This document shows, one piece after another, positions 7,745-15,843 of a DNA stretch of 46,471 bases. Position 1 is the first letter of the stretch. Each line of letters begins with the position of its first letter. Source of the stretch: DRQF01 sp964559135 (GTDB taxonomy: Bacteria > Planctomycetota > GCA-002687715 > DRQF01). Where the stretch lies: assembly GCA_964559135.1 (NCBI GenBank), contig CAZLGG010000021.1:1-46471 (forward strand), read 5' to 3'. The notes beneath the pieces were generated by a model that searched no databases, was not told the DNA's origin, and saw only the letters and a list, made by a program, of their open reading frames with translations. Made by a program: the position numbers and the translations under genes.

Positions 7745-10165
7745 GTGAAGCCATTGAGTCTGAGATCCCTGGGATTGGCGGCGGTGTGGTGCGTCCTCGG
7801 GAGCTTGTCGTGGGGCCAGATCGGCGGGTTGGGGCCTTCACCGCAGCGCATCACGATCAAAGAGGCGAGGATCGAACCCGCCCAGGTCTCCATCGGGGGC
7901 GAGGCGACTCTTCTGGTCACCGTCTCGATCGAGGAAGGCTGGCACATCTACAGCATCCAGAAGGCCGAGTTCCAAGAACCCACCACCTTCAAGATCGTGG
8001 CGCCGGAAGGGGTCGAGATCACAGGCCCTATCAAGGAGCCCAAGCCTCACATCGAGAAGAACGACTTCGGCGACACCATCTACCATGAAGGCGAGATCAC
8101 GTTTCGCATCCCCATCCGGTTCTCGAAGGTTCTGACCGGCAGGCAGACGGTGCGCGTGAAGATGGGCTACATGGCTTGCGATGCTTCGGGCTGCGAGCCG
8201 CCCACGAGTGAGAGTTTCAAGGCGCGGGTCGAATTGGTCGCATCGCCCACCGGCGCCGAGCCGGGGGCGGGGGGAGACGGCGCCGCGAGCGGAACCCTGT
8301 CCCAGGCAGCCCTGCGTCATGCCTTGGAAGAGGTCCTCGACCCGAAGATCTCCGCGTTGCGCGAGGATCTCGAGTCCGAACTCGAGAGTTTGAAGCAGAC
8401 CCTCCAACCCCTCATCCCCGAGGTCCCCGAGCCCTTGCCGGAGCCCCCGACCCTGGACGGCATGAAGGCCACGCTCGAGGTGGTGGACAAGAAGATCCGA
8501 GCGGGTGAAACGGCGACACTGAAACTGCATATCGAATCCCCGGAGCCTGTCGACCCGGGACGCCTGGATGACTTCTACATGGACGTCGGCGACTCCGAGC
8601 GCATTCAGGACGTCGAAGCCGTTTCCGTGACACGGTCCGAGGACGGGCGGACTCTCGACTTCGTCTTGGAGGTTCAAGCCACGGCGCTCGCTCGCAGCGG
8701 TGACGAGTCTCGCTCCGTCGCGGTGAGCATTCCTCTGCAGGTGGAGGGCTTGGAATTCGAAAAGGAGCTGGACGGCCTGCACCTGGAACTCGAATTCGGC
8801 CTGCCGAGCCTTTGGGCTTGGGTGCTCAAGGCCGCGGTGGCGGCTCTACTCGCCCTTCTCACGCCATGTGTGTTCCCCATGATCCCGGTCACCGTTTCGT
8901 TCTTCACGAAGCAGGCGGAACGCAAGCATGAGAATCCCTTGCTCTTGCCCACGGTGTACATCGTGGGGATCGTGGTGAGCTTCGTCGCGATCGGCGCCGG
9001 CGTCACCGCGATTTTCAAGGCGCAGGGCGTTCAGGCGCTCGCCACGAATGGCTGGGTCCAAGGAGCGTTCGGGGTCCTGTTCATCCTCTTCTCCCTGTCG
9101 CTCTTCGGAATGTTCGCGTTGAAACCCCCGGCCTTCCTCATGGCGCGGGCGGGCAAGGTCCAGGGAAAGGGCGGCCTCACCGGGACTCTGGGCATGGGGC
9201 TGCTCTTCTCTTTGACGAGCTTCACGTGCACCGCGCCTTTGGTGGGAGCCATTCTCGTGGACGCGGCCCAGTCGGGTGAGTGGCAGCTTCCCATCATCGG
9301 GATGTTCGTCTTCTCGTTCGTCCTGGCGATCCCGTTTTTCTTCCTCTCGCTTTTCCCTCGTCTGCTCTCGAGCATGCCGAAGAGCGGCGGTTGGATGAAT
9401 CGAGTGAAGGTGACGCTCGGCTTCTTGGAGTTGGCCTTCTCCTTCAAATTCATCGGAGCCATGGATGCCTATTTCGCGTGGGGCGTTTTCACCCGCGACG
9501 TCATCTTGTGGATCTGGGTCGGTCTGTTCCTCATGAATGCGGTGTATCTTCTGGGATTCATCGCGTTCCCCCACGACGGGAAAGTGGAGCGCGCGGGCCC
9601 CGCGGCCGGCTCCATCGCGATCGTGCTTTTGGTCTTCGCCCTTTTCCTCTCGCAGGGCGCCCAGGGCAGACGGATGCCCTATCTCGTCGAGAGCCTCATG
9701 CCTCCCGCGCTCGAACACGAACAGAGCGAAGGCGAGCTCGGTTGGGAGGGTCGCATCGAGGACAACTGGGAGGCCGGGCTCGAGGAGGCGACGAAGCGGG
9801 GCGTGGCGTTATTCGTGGACTTCACGGGTTTCACGTGACCGAACTGCCGTGACATCGAGAGCAGTGTGTTCTCGACAAAAAAAGACGTCATCGAGGAAAT
9901 GAACCGCATGGTCGTCGTGTCCCTGCACACCGACGGCAAGGGGCCACGGAAGGAGGAATTCGGTCGACTCCGGGAGAAACTCACGGGAAGCATCACGAAT
10001 CCCGCCTACGTGGTCTTGGACCCGGCCGCTCCCGACGAGGCTGTCTGGGTCGCGGACTACAACGATGCGAAGGCGGACTCCTTTGCGAAGAAGCTCGCGC
10101 GGGCGCGACGGAGGGTGGAGCGTGCCTTCCTGCGCCGAAACAAGGTCGTCGCCAGCACCAAGTAA
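7745..10165 (+). CDS. dsbD: DsbD-like thiol:disulfide interchange protein, predicted selenoprotein (Sec698)
   Basis: Read with UGA at 9836-9838 as selenocysteine, this is an 806-residue DsbD-family inner-membrane reductase passing electrons from the cytoplasm to periplasmic partners. It has a signal peptide; an N-terminal DsbD-alpha-like domain with a Cys145/Cys150 pair (ACDASGCEPP); an extra periplasmic beta domain (about 225-355); a CcdA-type multi-helix membrane domain (about 360-625) with Cys375 (TPCVFPMIP) and Cys495 (SFTCTAP); and a C-terminal thioredoxin domain. The thioredoxin active site reads DFTGFT-U-PNCR, with Sec698 where homologues have the first Cys of CxxC, and Cys701 as partner. 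The frame stays open and domain-like for 109 codons after UGA, ending KVVASTK. A SECIS-like hairpin follows at 9855-9875. The start is a GTG with AAGGAG seven bases upstream. If UGA terminated, the protein would lose its thioredoxin domain. Confidence 0.85.
9855..9875 (+). promoter_or_regulatory. Bacterial SECIS-like hairpin after UGA 9836
   Basis: Eight stacked pairs (9855-9862 with 9868-9875, one of them G-U) close a five-base loop AGUGU. The loop lies 25-29 nt after the UGA and has G as its second base. This matches the general bacterial SECIS pattern: a stem-loop inside the coding region, apical loop about 16-37 nt from UGA, G among the first loop bases. Confidence 0.6.
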
Positions 10166-10174
10166 AGGGGCACG

Positions 10175-10642
10175 ATGGAGACGTTTCTCCGCGGGTTCGG
10201 GTGGGCGGTCAGCCTCGGCTGGATCTATCTTTTCGCGGACGGCGCGGGTTGGCTGGGCGACCGCGGGTTGCATCTGCCCCTGGGACTCGCGGTCCTACTC
10301 GGCGCCTTGATGCTGCACAGCGCCCCGTACTTCGCCCTCGGCGCGTGGCAGACCCGTCTGCGGAGGATGGCTCGAGCGAGCGACGCCCGGGAGAGGGCCC
10401 TGCAACGAGTGACAGAGTTGAAGGCGCAGGCTTTCCTGCCGGCGGCCTTCATGGTGCCGGCGCTCATCGCGGGTCCCATCCTGGCCTTCCTCGAACTCGG
10501 AAAAAACCTTCCGAAGTGGACACATGGCGCCTTCCTGGGCGTCCTGTTTCTGGTGCATCTCAGGCTCTGGGCCCGGCAACTGTTTGCCCTCGGGATGGCT
10601 CGAGCCTTCTATCGTGCTTGTGAGTCGGAGAAAGAACAATGA
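10175..10642 (+). CDS. Small multi-pass membrane protein between the two selenoproteins
   Basis: A 155-residue protein with about four hydrophobic helices (near residues 5-25, 35-55, 90-110 and 118-140) and basic loops (TRLRRMARASDARERALQR). I do not recognise the family. It starts 9 bp after the DsbD-like stop, and its TGA overlaps the ATG of the TlpA-like gene as ATGA, so it is in the same operon. It has no Cys pair in the membrane; the only Cys is near the C-terminus (RACESEKEQ). It may assist the two redox proteins, but the sequence does not show how. Confidence 0.7.
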   Translation: METFLRGFGWAVSLGWIYLFADGAGWLGDRGLHLPLGLAVLLGALMLHSAPYFALGAWQTRLRRMARASDARERALQRVTELKAQAFLPAAFMVPALIAGPILAFLELGKNLPKWTHGAFLGVLFLVHLRLWARQLFALGMARAFYRACESEKEQ

Positions 10643-11904
10643 TGCCGCGCATGGGAATCCTCTTGGGAGTCTTGGCGCTCGGGGCCGGTTTGGCGGCGCA
10701 GGATGACGTCCAGGTGTCCTTGACTTTGGTGGGCGGCGCTCCCGTGACGGGAACGGGCTCCTTCGACGGCCAGATCTGGGTTCCCACCCGTTGGGCGGCG
10801 AAGGCCCTGGGGCTCGAGATCAAGGCGAAAGCCGAACCCTTCCAGGTCTGCCATGGAGAGATCTGTTTCCCCGCTCCGGCCAGCCTGTTCAGCGGGTCGG
10901 GTGAGCGTGTCGAGTTGGACGGCCTCATCGAACTCGTGGGAGGGGAGATCGTCTCTTTCGGGGTCGATCTCGAGCAAGGCCGCGTCGCCTACACCGTGAA
11001 GATCCCCGACGCCCCTTCGGCGACGGGATTGAGAGCGGTGAAGGTGGGCGAGCAGGTGCCCGACCTCGCCTTCGAGGCCTTGAAGGGCAAGGACATTCAG
11101 CTCTCGGACTTTCGAGGTCGAAAGCTGCTCATTGTCAATTGGGCTTCGTGGTGAGGATGCCGCAACCACCTGCCGGTCTGGCAGGAGTTCTTGAAAAAAC
11201 TCGGCGACAAAGCGCCGGCCATGCTCTCCATCGCTGTGGACGTGCAGGGGCCCGAATGGCCCAGCCGATACGTCAAGGAGTTCGCCGTCACCTATCCCGT
11301 CGTGGTCGATCGCGCCAACATCTTCGCGGGAGCCGTTCTCGGCCGGCGGGTCATCCCCCTGTGGTCGCTCCTCGATGAAAACGGTGTCCTCATGGCGTCC
11401 CGCGCCGCAGGGCCTGGACGGAAGACCTTTCAAACGCTGGAGACTCTCCTTGCCCGGCCGCCGGTGCCGGTGGGGAAGGGTGGTCCGGCGGGCGGGGGCA
11501 CGCGGAGAGACTTCGAAGAATCCGTTCGGGCCCACCCCAAGAATCTGGGCGCGTGGGTGGGACTCATCCAGGCCGTGCTGCGGAGCGACGGACTGGCCGC
11601 CGCCGACGCCACGGCGAATGAGGCCCTCGAGGCGCTGCCCGAAGAGAAGACCCTCTACATGATCCGAGCCGATCTGGCGCTGCGCCGCGGCGACAAGGGC
11701 CGGGCCCTCGCGGCGCTGAAGGCAGGTCTCGAACTCGACCCCGAAGACTGGCTGATCCACAAGCAGATCTGGTGCGTCGAACACCCGGAACGCTTTTACG
11801 AGGGCGGCGTCGATGACGGCTGGCAGCGCAAGACGATCCAGGACGAGCGCTCTCGAAAAAGAAAAGATTATATCAAGAATCCCAAGAAGAGTCGGGACTC
11901 CTGA
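10639..11904 (+). CDS. TlpA/AhpC-TSA-like thioredoxin-fold protein with TPR tail, predicted selenoprotein (Sec172)
   Basis: Read with UGA at 11152-11154 as selenocysteine, this is a 421-residue secreted or anchored protein. It has a signal peptide (about 1-20); a small beta domain (about 22-110) resembling copper-amine-oxidase N-terminal-like modules (VPTRWAAKALGL) with a CHGEIC pair; a TlpA/redoxin domain (about 130-270; VGEQVPDLAFEALKGKDIQL); and a C-terminal TPR-like region (about 290-385). The active site reads NWASW-U-G-C-RNHLP, with Sec172 where TlpA proteins have the first Cys of WCxxC and Cys174 as resolving residue, so the motif is the short U-x-C type. The coding frame continues for 249 codons past UGA. 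A perfect 6-bp hairpin at 11169-11185 fits a SECIS. The start overlaps the previous stop as ATGA. The probable electron donor is the DsbD-like protein two genes upstream. Confidence 0.85.
11169..11185 (+). promoter_or_regulatory. Bacterial SECIS-like hairpin after UGA 11152
   Basis: CCUGCC (11169-11174) pairs perfectly with GGCAGG (11180-11185) around the five-base loop GGUCU. The loop begins 21 nt after the UGA and starts with two G residues, as expected of bacterial SECIS elements. Confidence 0.65.
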
Positions 11905-11964
11905 GTGCGATTCTCCGAATTCTTCCTGCCGCCTACTTGGTTTGACGTTAGGATCCCCAGTGAC

Positions 11965-11989
11965 CTTCAGGCTCGCGCCCAGCCTGAAG
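11965..11989. repeat. 9-bp perfect inverted repeat between redox operon and sigma gene
   Basis: CTTCAGGCT (11965-11973) and AGCCTGAAG (11981-11989) form a perfect 9-bp stem with a 7-base loop. It lies 60 bp after the TlpA-like stop and 37 bp before the sigma-factor ATG. No U-tract follows, so it may be an operator, a processing site or a factor-dependent terminator. Confidence 0.4.
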
Positions 11990-12026
11990 CCGATACAGCC
12001 ACAAGTATCCAGGATTTTGCGGCGTC

Positions 12027-12671
12027 ATGGCCAAGAAGAAGGACCACGGGACGACCCAGCAACTCGTCCTACGCATTCAGGACGGTGACAGCGAGGCCTT
12101 CGACCTCCTGTTTCAGCGGTATTATCCCCGCATCAAGTTGCTCGTTCGGATGCAGATGCTCGACAAGCTGAAGGCTCAAGTCGAGGCCGACGATATCATC
12201 CAAGAGATCTACATCGAGGTCTACAAGAACTTCCACAAATTCGAATACTCCGACCCGGACTCGTTTTTCAAATGGGTCACCACGGTCATCGGCTGGAAGA
12301 TCAAGGACTTCGACAAGTACTTCTTCAAGACCGCGAAGCGACAGCCCCACGAGACGGTTTCCCTGCATCAGCAGGCCAAAGGCAGCGACACCCAGGGCTT
12401 CGAACTGGGAGATGCGGTTCCCTCCGGCCAGGAGACTCCCAGCCAGATCGTCATGCAAAAAGAGGGCTACCAACTGCTGAATCAGGCCATGGAGCGGCTG
12501 CCGGAGAATTTCCGCAAAGTCATCACCTTCCGACAGATCATGAAGCTCTCGGCGGCTGAAACGGGCGAGCGCATGGGGATGAACTCCAATGCGGTCAACG
12601 TCCTTTTTCACCGGGCGCAACGAAAGTTGCATTCCATCCTCAAGGGCATGGCCTGGTTCAGCGACGGCTGA
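12027..12671 (+). CDS. ECF-type RNA polymerase sigma factor
   Basis: A 214-residue extracytoplasmic-function sigma factor. Region 2 covers about residues 12-90: the SEAFDLLFQRYYPRIKLLV helix, the VEADDIIQEIYIEVYKNFHKF helix that contacts core polymerase, and SFFKWVTTVIGWKIKDF. A linker (about 95-145) precedes region 4 at about 148-210, which contains the helix-turn-helix (MKLSAAETGERMGMNSNAVNVLFHRAQRKL) that reads the -35 element. The length and the lack of regions 1 and 3 fit the ECF class. It is followed 4 bp later by a kinase-like gene, an arrangement common in Planctomycetota where sigma activity is thought to be tied to Ser/Thr kinases. No strong Shine-Dalgarno is seen before the ATG. 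The target regulon is unknown. Confidence 0.9.
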   Translation: MAKKKDHGTTQQLVLRIQDGDSEAFDLLFQRYYPRIKLLVRMQMLDKLKAQVEADDIIQEIYIEVYKNFHKFEYSDPDSFFKWVTTVIGWKIKDFDKYFFKTAKRQPHETVSLHQQAKGSDTQGFELGDAVPSGQETPSQIVMQKEGYQLLNQAMERLPENFRKVITFRQIMKLSAAETGERMGMNSNAVNVLFHRAQRKLHSILKGMAWFSDG

Positions 12672-12675
12672 TTCC

Positions 12676-13845
12676 ATGAGTGATTCTCGCGAAGACCGCT
12701 TGGCCCGGCTCATCGAAGAGATACAAGATCGTCGGAACCGCGGCGAGTGCCTGGATCGCGAGGCGCTTCTTGCGGCTCACGCGGAGTTCCGGGAGGACTT
12801 GGACGCGTTCCTCGCCTGCGAGAGTTTTCTGACCGAGGCACTCGGAGACCTTCTGCCTCCGCCGGCAACGAGCTCTGTGCGGGAGGGTCTTCCCACCGGG
12901 CGGGAACCCTACGGCGAGGTGTTCGCCGTCATGGATGCGACCGGTCGGCCGGCGGAATCCGTTCTCCTCGGTGACGACCTGGCGCCGTCCACCCGAGAAC
13001 GCCTCGCCAAGGCCCTCGTCTATGCCTCCCAGAGGCCGGCCCCCGGGATGGCGATGATCTTCGAAGTGACGCGGAGCGAAGGCCGAATCGTCGTCGTTCG
13101 GGAGCGACTGGAGGGACCGAGTCTCATGGATCTCATGCGGGGTCTCGTCCGAGCCGAGGGAGCCGACGACCTCGAGACCGTGAGGATGCGCTGGCTGGAC
13201 GATGAAAGAACCCATCCCTCGGCCCTCGACGAGGTGGCGAAGGCGGCGCATGCCGCTCGGCGACTCGCTGCAAACGATTCTCATGTCACGGGCATCCTGA
13301 CGCTCTTCATCGACCTGGCTGACGCCCTCCATCAGGCCCACCAAAGCGGGCAGGTTCACGGGGAGATCCATCCGGGCCGAATGATTCGCCTGGAGGACGG
13401 GCTGAGGGTCCAGGGGTTGGGGTTTGCATGGGCCGGGGAGGGCGTGCCCCCCCTCGAACGCCCCGGATGGCGACCCGAATGGCTGGCGCCTGAGGCCGTC
13501 GAGCCGGTCTGGGGCCCGGTCTGCTATCTCGCGGATGTTTGGAGTGTCGCTCTTTGTCTCGGCAGTCTTCTCGCCCTGCGCATCCCATGCGGCGCGCTGG
13601 CTCCGGAGGCGTGTCTCGCCGCTCGCACGTTGGGACATGCGCGGCTGTTGCGCGAACTTCCACCGGGGCTGCCCGAGGGACTCATGGATGTCCTGGAGGC
13701 GGCTCTTTTGCCTCGCGCCTCGGATCGACTGGCGGGACTCGACCTTTTCGCCGACGGGCTTCGTCGGGTTCTCGGTCAAAAGGTGCCGGAACGGGAGGAA
13801 GCCCGAGGCGTCACCGGACTCATGGGGCGGCTGCGCAAGCCCTGA
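12676..13845 (+). CDS. Degenerate Ser/Thr kinase-like protein (pseudokinase) paired with the ECF sigma factor
   Basis: A 389-residue protein starting at the ATG 4 bp after the sigma stop. The open frame extends upstream inside the sigma gene but is not needed. The C-terminal half resembles the C-lobe of bacterial Hanks kinases: FIDLADALHQAHQSGQVHGEIHP aligns with the alphaE helix and catalytic loop, and YLADVWSVALCLGSLL with the helix containing the DVWS motif. The catalytic HRDxKxxN is replaced by HGEIHPGRM (228-236), the DFG triad reads GLG, and no VAIK lysine or Gly-rich loop is apparent. It should therefore be catalytically dead and act as a binding or sensing partner of the sigma factor. 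The N-terminal part (IEEIQDRRNRGE, LLAAHAEFREDLDAFLAC) resembles the N-terminal segment of planctomycete sigma-linked kinases. Confidence 0.7.
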   Translation: MSDSREDRLARLIEEIQDRRNRGECLDREALLAAHAEFREDLDAFLACESFLTEALGDLLPPPATSSVREGLPTGREPYGEVFAVMDATGRPAESVLLGDDLAPSTRERLAKALVYASQRPAPGMAMIFEVTRSEGRIVVVRERLEGPSLMDLMRGLVRAEGADDLETVRMRWLDDERTHPSALDEVAKAAHAARRLAANDSHVTGILTLFIDLADALHQAHQSGQVHGEIHPGRMIRLEDGLRVQGLGFAWAGEGVPPLERPGWRPEWLAPEAVEPVWGPVCYLADVWSVALCLGSLLALRIPCGALAPEACLAARTLGHARLLRELPPGLPEGLMDVLEAALLPRASDRLAGLDLFADGLRRVLGQKVPEREEARGVTGLMGRLRKP

Positions 13846-13866
13846 TGGGCAGGGACGCCGACGCTC

Positions 13867-14841
13867 TCAACGGGGACGAAGAAAGCTCTGACTGAAATGG
13901 CGGACGATCCAAGCGCCGTCCGCACGCCGACGCAGGGAAAACGTCCATGCGCTGACCTCCGTCATGGGAGGAAGGTCCTCTTCCGCCTCGCTCACCAGCG
14001 TCCCGTGGACCTGCACACTCGCCAAGTCGTTCTCGATCCAGAGCAACTTCGCGGATTCCCCGTGGAAGAAGTCGAAAAGCCGGCGATAGTGACAGGCGTG
14101 CCAGTGCGCCGTGTTCGGAAGGTCGAAGTCGGGGTGAGGAAAGACCTCGGCCAGGGTGTCCCAATCGGAAGCGATCTGAGCCGCGAAAAAGCGCCGCAGA
14201 CAGCGGTCCATCTCGGCCGGGAGATCGGTCGGCGCGTCGGCGAAGGCCTGTGCTTGAAGGGGCGAGGGGGTCGGCGTCGGCGGGGGATCGTCGTGGTGGG
14301 GGGGCTCCTCCAGGCTGTCCAAGGGGATCTCGCCGTTCTCGTCGTGCAGCGTGGGAGCCGTCCCCACGACGAGGAGGTGAAGGTCGGTCCTCAGAGGTTC
14401 GAGGGTGTACCCTTCCCAGCGCAACTCGTGGACGGGCCGATCTTCGCCGAGCGCGGCGACGTCGCCATGGACGACTTCCAGTCGGGAAGCGCTGGCGATG
14501 TCCTTCACTTCCTCGGCGCTGAGTCGCCGGACGCGCGCTTCCACGGGCTCGTCCGCCGAGAACTCGATCGGGGTGCTCAAGTCCATGTCGAGCGACATGT
14601 CGAGGCGACTGGGCGCAATGGCCGGGTCGATCGACTCCAACGCCCAGATCAAAGCGCGCGGCGCGTCCCACTCGAAAACACGTACGCCGGGAGCGCCGGC
14701 CAAGGTCACGTCGAGGACGCCGCCCGCTTCGTCCCAGTCGATCTCAGCCAAAAACAGGGAGGCTTGCGCGGGAAGAATCCGTCGATTCATCGCCGCGCAA
14801 AAAGCCAGGTCGTTCACGCTTTCGGGAGAGGCGTCGGGCAT
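13867..14841 (-). CDS. Hypothetical protein with NTF2/SnoaL-like C-terminal region
   Basis: A 324-residue protein, last of a three-gene leftward operon. The ATG at 14841 is chosen because AAGGAA stands eight bases upstream. A GTG at 14817, overlapping the upstream stop as GTGA, is an alternative. The N-terminal 175 residues are a mixed alpha/beta region of unknown type. A Pro-rich linker (HHDDPPPTPTPSP) follows. The last 115 residues (DRCLRRFFAAQIASDWDTLAEVF ... WTFSLRRRADGAWIVRHF) have the pattern of SnoaL/NTF2-like folds (helix, then curved sheet ending in a W-I/V strand). No signal peptide is seen. The function is unknown. Confidence 0.65.
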   Translation of the reverse strand: MPDASPESVNDLAFCAAMNRRILPAQASLFLAEIDWDEAGGVLDVTLAGAPGVRVFEWDAPRALIWALESIDPAIAPSRLDMSLDMDLSTPIEFSADEPVEARVRRLSAEEVKDIASASRLEVVHGDVAALGEDRPVHELRWEGYTLEPLRTDLHLLVVGTAPTLHDENGEIPLDSLEEPPHHDDPPPTPTPSPLQAQAFADAPTDLPAEMDRCLRRFFAAQIASDWDTLAEVFPHPDFDLPNTAHWHACHYRRLFDFFHGESAKLLWIENDLASVQVHGTLVSEAEEDLPPMTEVSAWTFSLRRRADGAWIVRHFSQSFLRPR

Positions 14842-15833
14842 GAGGGTTCCTTTTCCGCACGGCGAAGGACGGCCGCGACGAGAGTCTCGGGGGCTTTCGT
14901 TTGCAACCAACGGGAACGATTCTCTGCGAAGAGCCCGGCTGCTTTCCAATAGCGGATCATCTGCTTCAGGCGTGATGCCACGCGACCGGTGCGACCCTGC
15001 ATCCGCTCCAACATGTCTTCGGCGTAGCGAGCGAGGAAGTCCCTGGCCTCTTCGGGGGTCGCCGCGTGGCCGGAGAACACCCACGGGTCGGCAATCGCTG
15101 CCCGGCCGACCATGGCGAATGCGGCTCCGGTGGCCCGCATCATGGCTTCGATCTGGGAGTGCTGCTCGATGCCCCCGTTGCCGCAGACGGGGATGCTCAC
15201 CGCGTCGACGCAGCGGGCGATGCGCTCCCACCGGGCCGTTCCGTCCCGGTACGCCTCTTTTTTCGTGCGACAGTGGACGGTGAGGAGGGCCGCTCCGCCG
15301 TCTTCCACGGCCTTGGCCAGATCCTCGAGGTTCCGATCGTCCTCCAGGCCCGAGCGGATCTTCGCGGTGACGGGGATGTCCGGGGGGAGGGCTCTCCGCA
15401 GGGCGCGGACGAGCCGCTGCATGCGAGGCGGATCGGAGAGAAGCGCGCAACCGGCGATGGACTTGGCGGCTCCGCGCGCGGGACAGCCGAAATTGATGTC
15501 GATCAGGCGAACACCGAGTCCCGCGGCGCGCCGGGCCGTCTCGGCCAGATTCTCCTCGTGGTTGCCCATGAGTTGCAGGCCGAGGCGAGGGCGCGCGCCG
15601 TGGGGACCCAACGTCTTCTCGATGGCATGGCGCGGGAGCGGATGGGCAGAGACCCGAAGGAATTCGGTGAACGTGCCTCCGAGGACCCTCTCGTCGTGGA
15701 GTTCGAGGAGGAGATCTCGAAACGTGGGGTCCGTCACGCCGTCCATGGGCGCCAGGAGGGCGCGCGCCGAGAACGGAAGGCCGTAGAGCGCCGTGGGATC
15801 GGAAACGGCTGGATTGATCGGCGGTGAAACCAT
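14814..15833 (-). CDS. tRNA-dihydrouridine synthase (Dus family)
   Basis: A 339-residue FMN enzyme that reduces specific uridines of tRNA to dihydrouridine. The TIM-barrel opening LLAPMDGVTDPTFR, the catalytic-cysteine segment DINFGCPARG, TAKIRSG, the substrate/FMN motif LTVHCRTKKEAYRDG and the phosphate-binding CGNGGI and GRAAIADPWVF are all present in the usual order. I start at the ATG at 15833, where family similarity begins; the frame extends to 16022 only as overlap with the previous gene. Its stop overlaps the next gene by 28 bp, and it begins 10 bp after the preceding gene ends, so it is the middle gene of an operon. The exact Dus subclass (A, B or C) cannot be assigned safely. Confidence 0.9.
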   Translation of the reverse strand: MVSPPINPAVSDPTALYGLPFSARALLAPMDGVTDPTFRDLLLELHDERVLGGTFTEFLRVSAHPLPRHAIEKTLGPHGARPRLGLQLMGNHEENLAETARRAAGLGVRLIDINFGCPARGAAKSIAGCALLSDPPRMQRLVRALRRALPPDIPVTAKIRSGLEDDRNLEDLAKAVEDGGAALLTVHCRTKKEAYRDGTARWERIARCVDAVSIPVCGNGGIEQHSQIEAMMRATGAAFAMVGRAAIADPWVFSGHAATPEEARDFLARYAEDMLERMQGRTGRVASRLKQMIRYWKAAGLFAENRSRWLQTKAPETLVAAVLRRAEKEPSCPTPLPKA

Positions 15834-15843
15834 CGTGCCCTCG

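Noticed and set aside
9836..9838. Reading this TGA as a true stop or nonsense mutation in the DsbD-like gene
   Set aside because: The stop falls exactly at the catalytic residue, the thioredoxin domain continues in frame, a second operon gene shows the same thing, and a SECIS-like hairpin follows.
11152..11154. Frameshift or pseudogene explanation for the TlpA-like gene
   Set aside because: The frame is unbroken except for the one TGA at the redox site; codon bias and domain continue for 249 codons.
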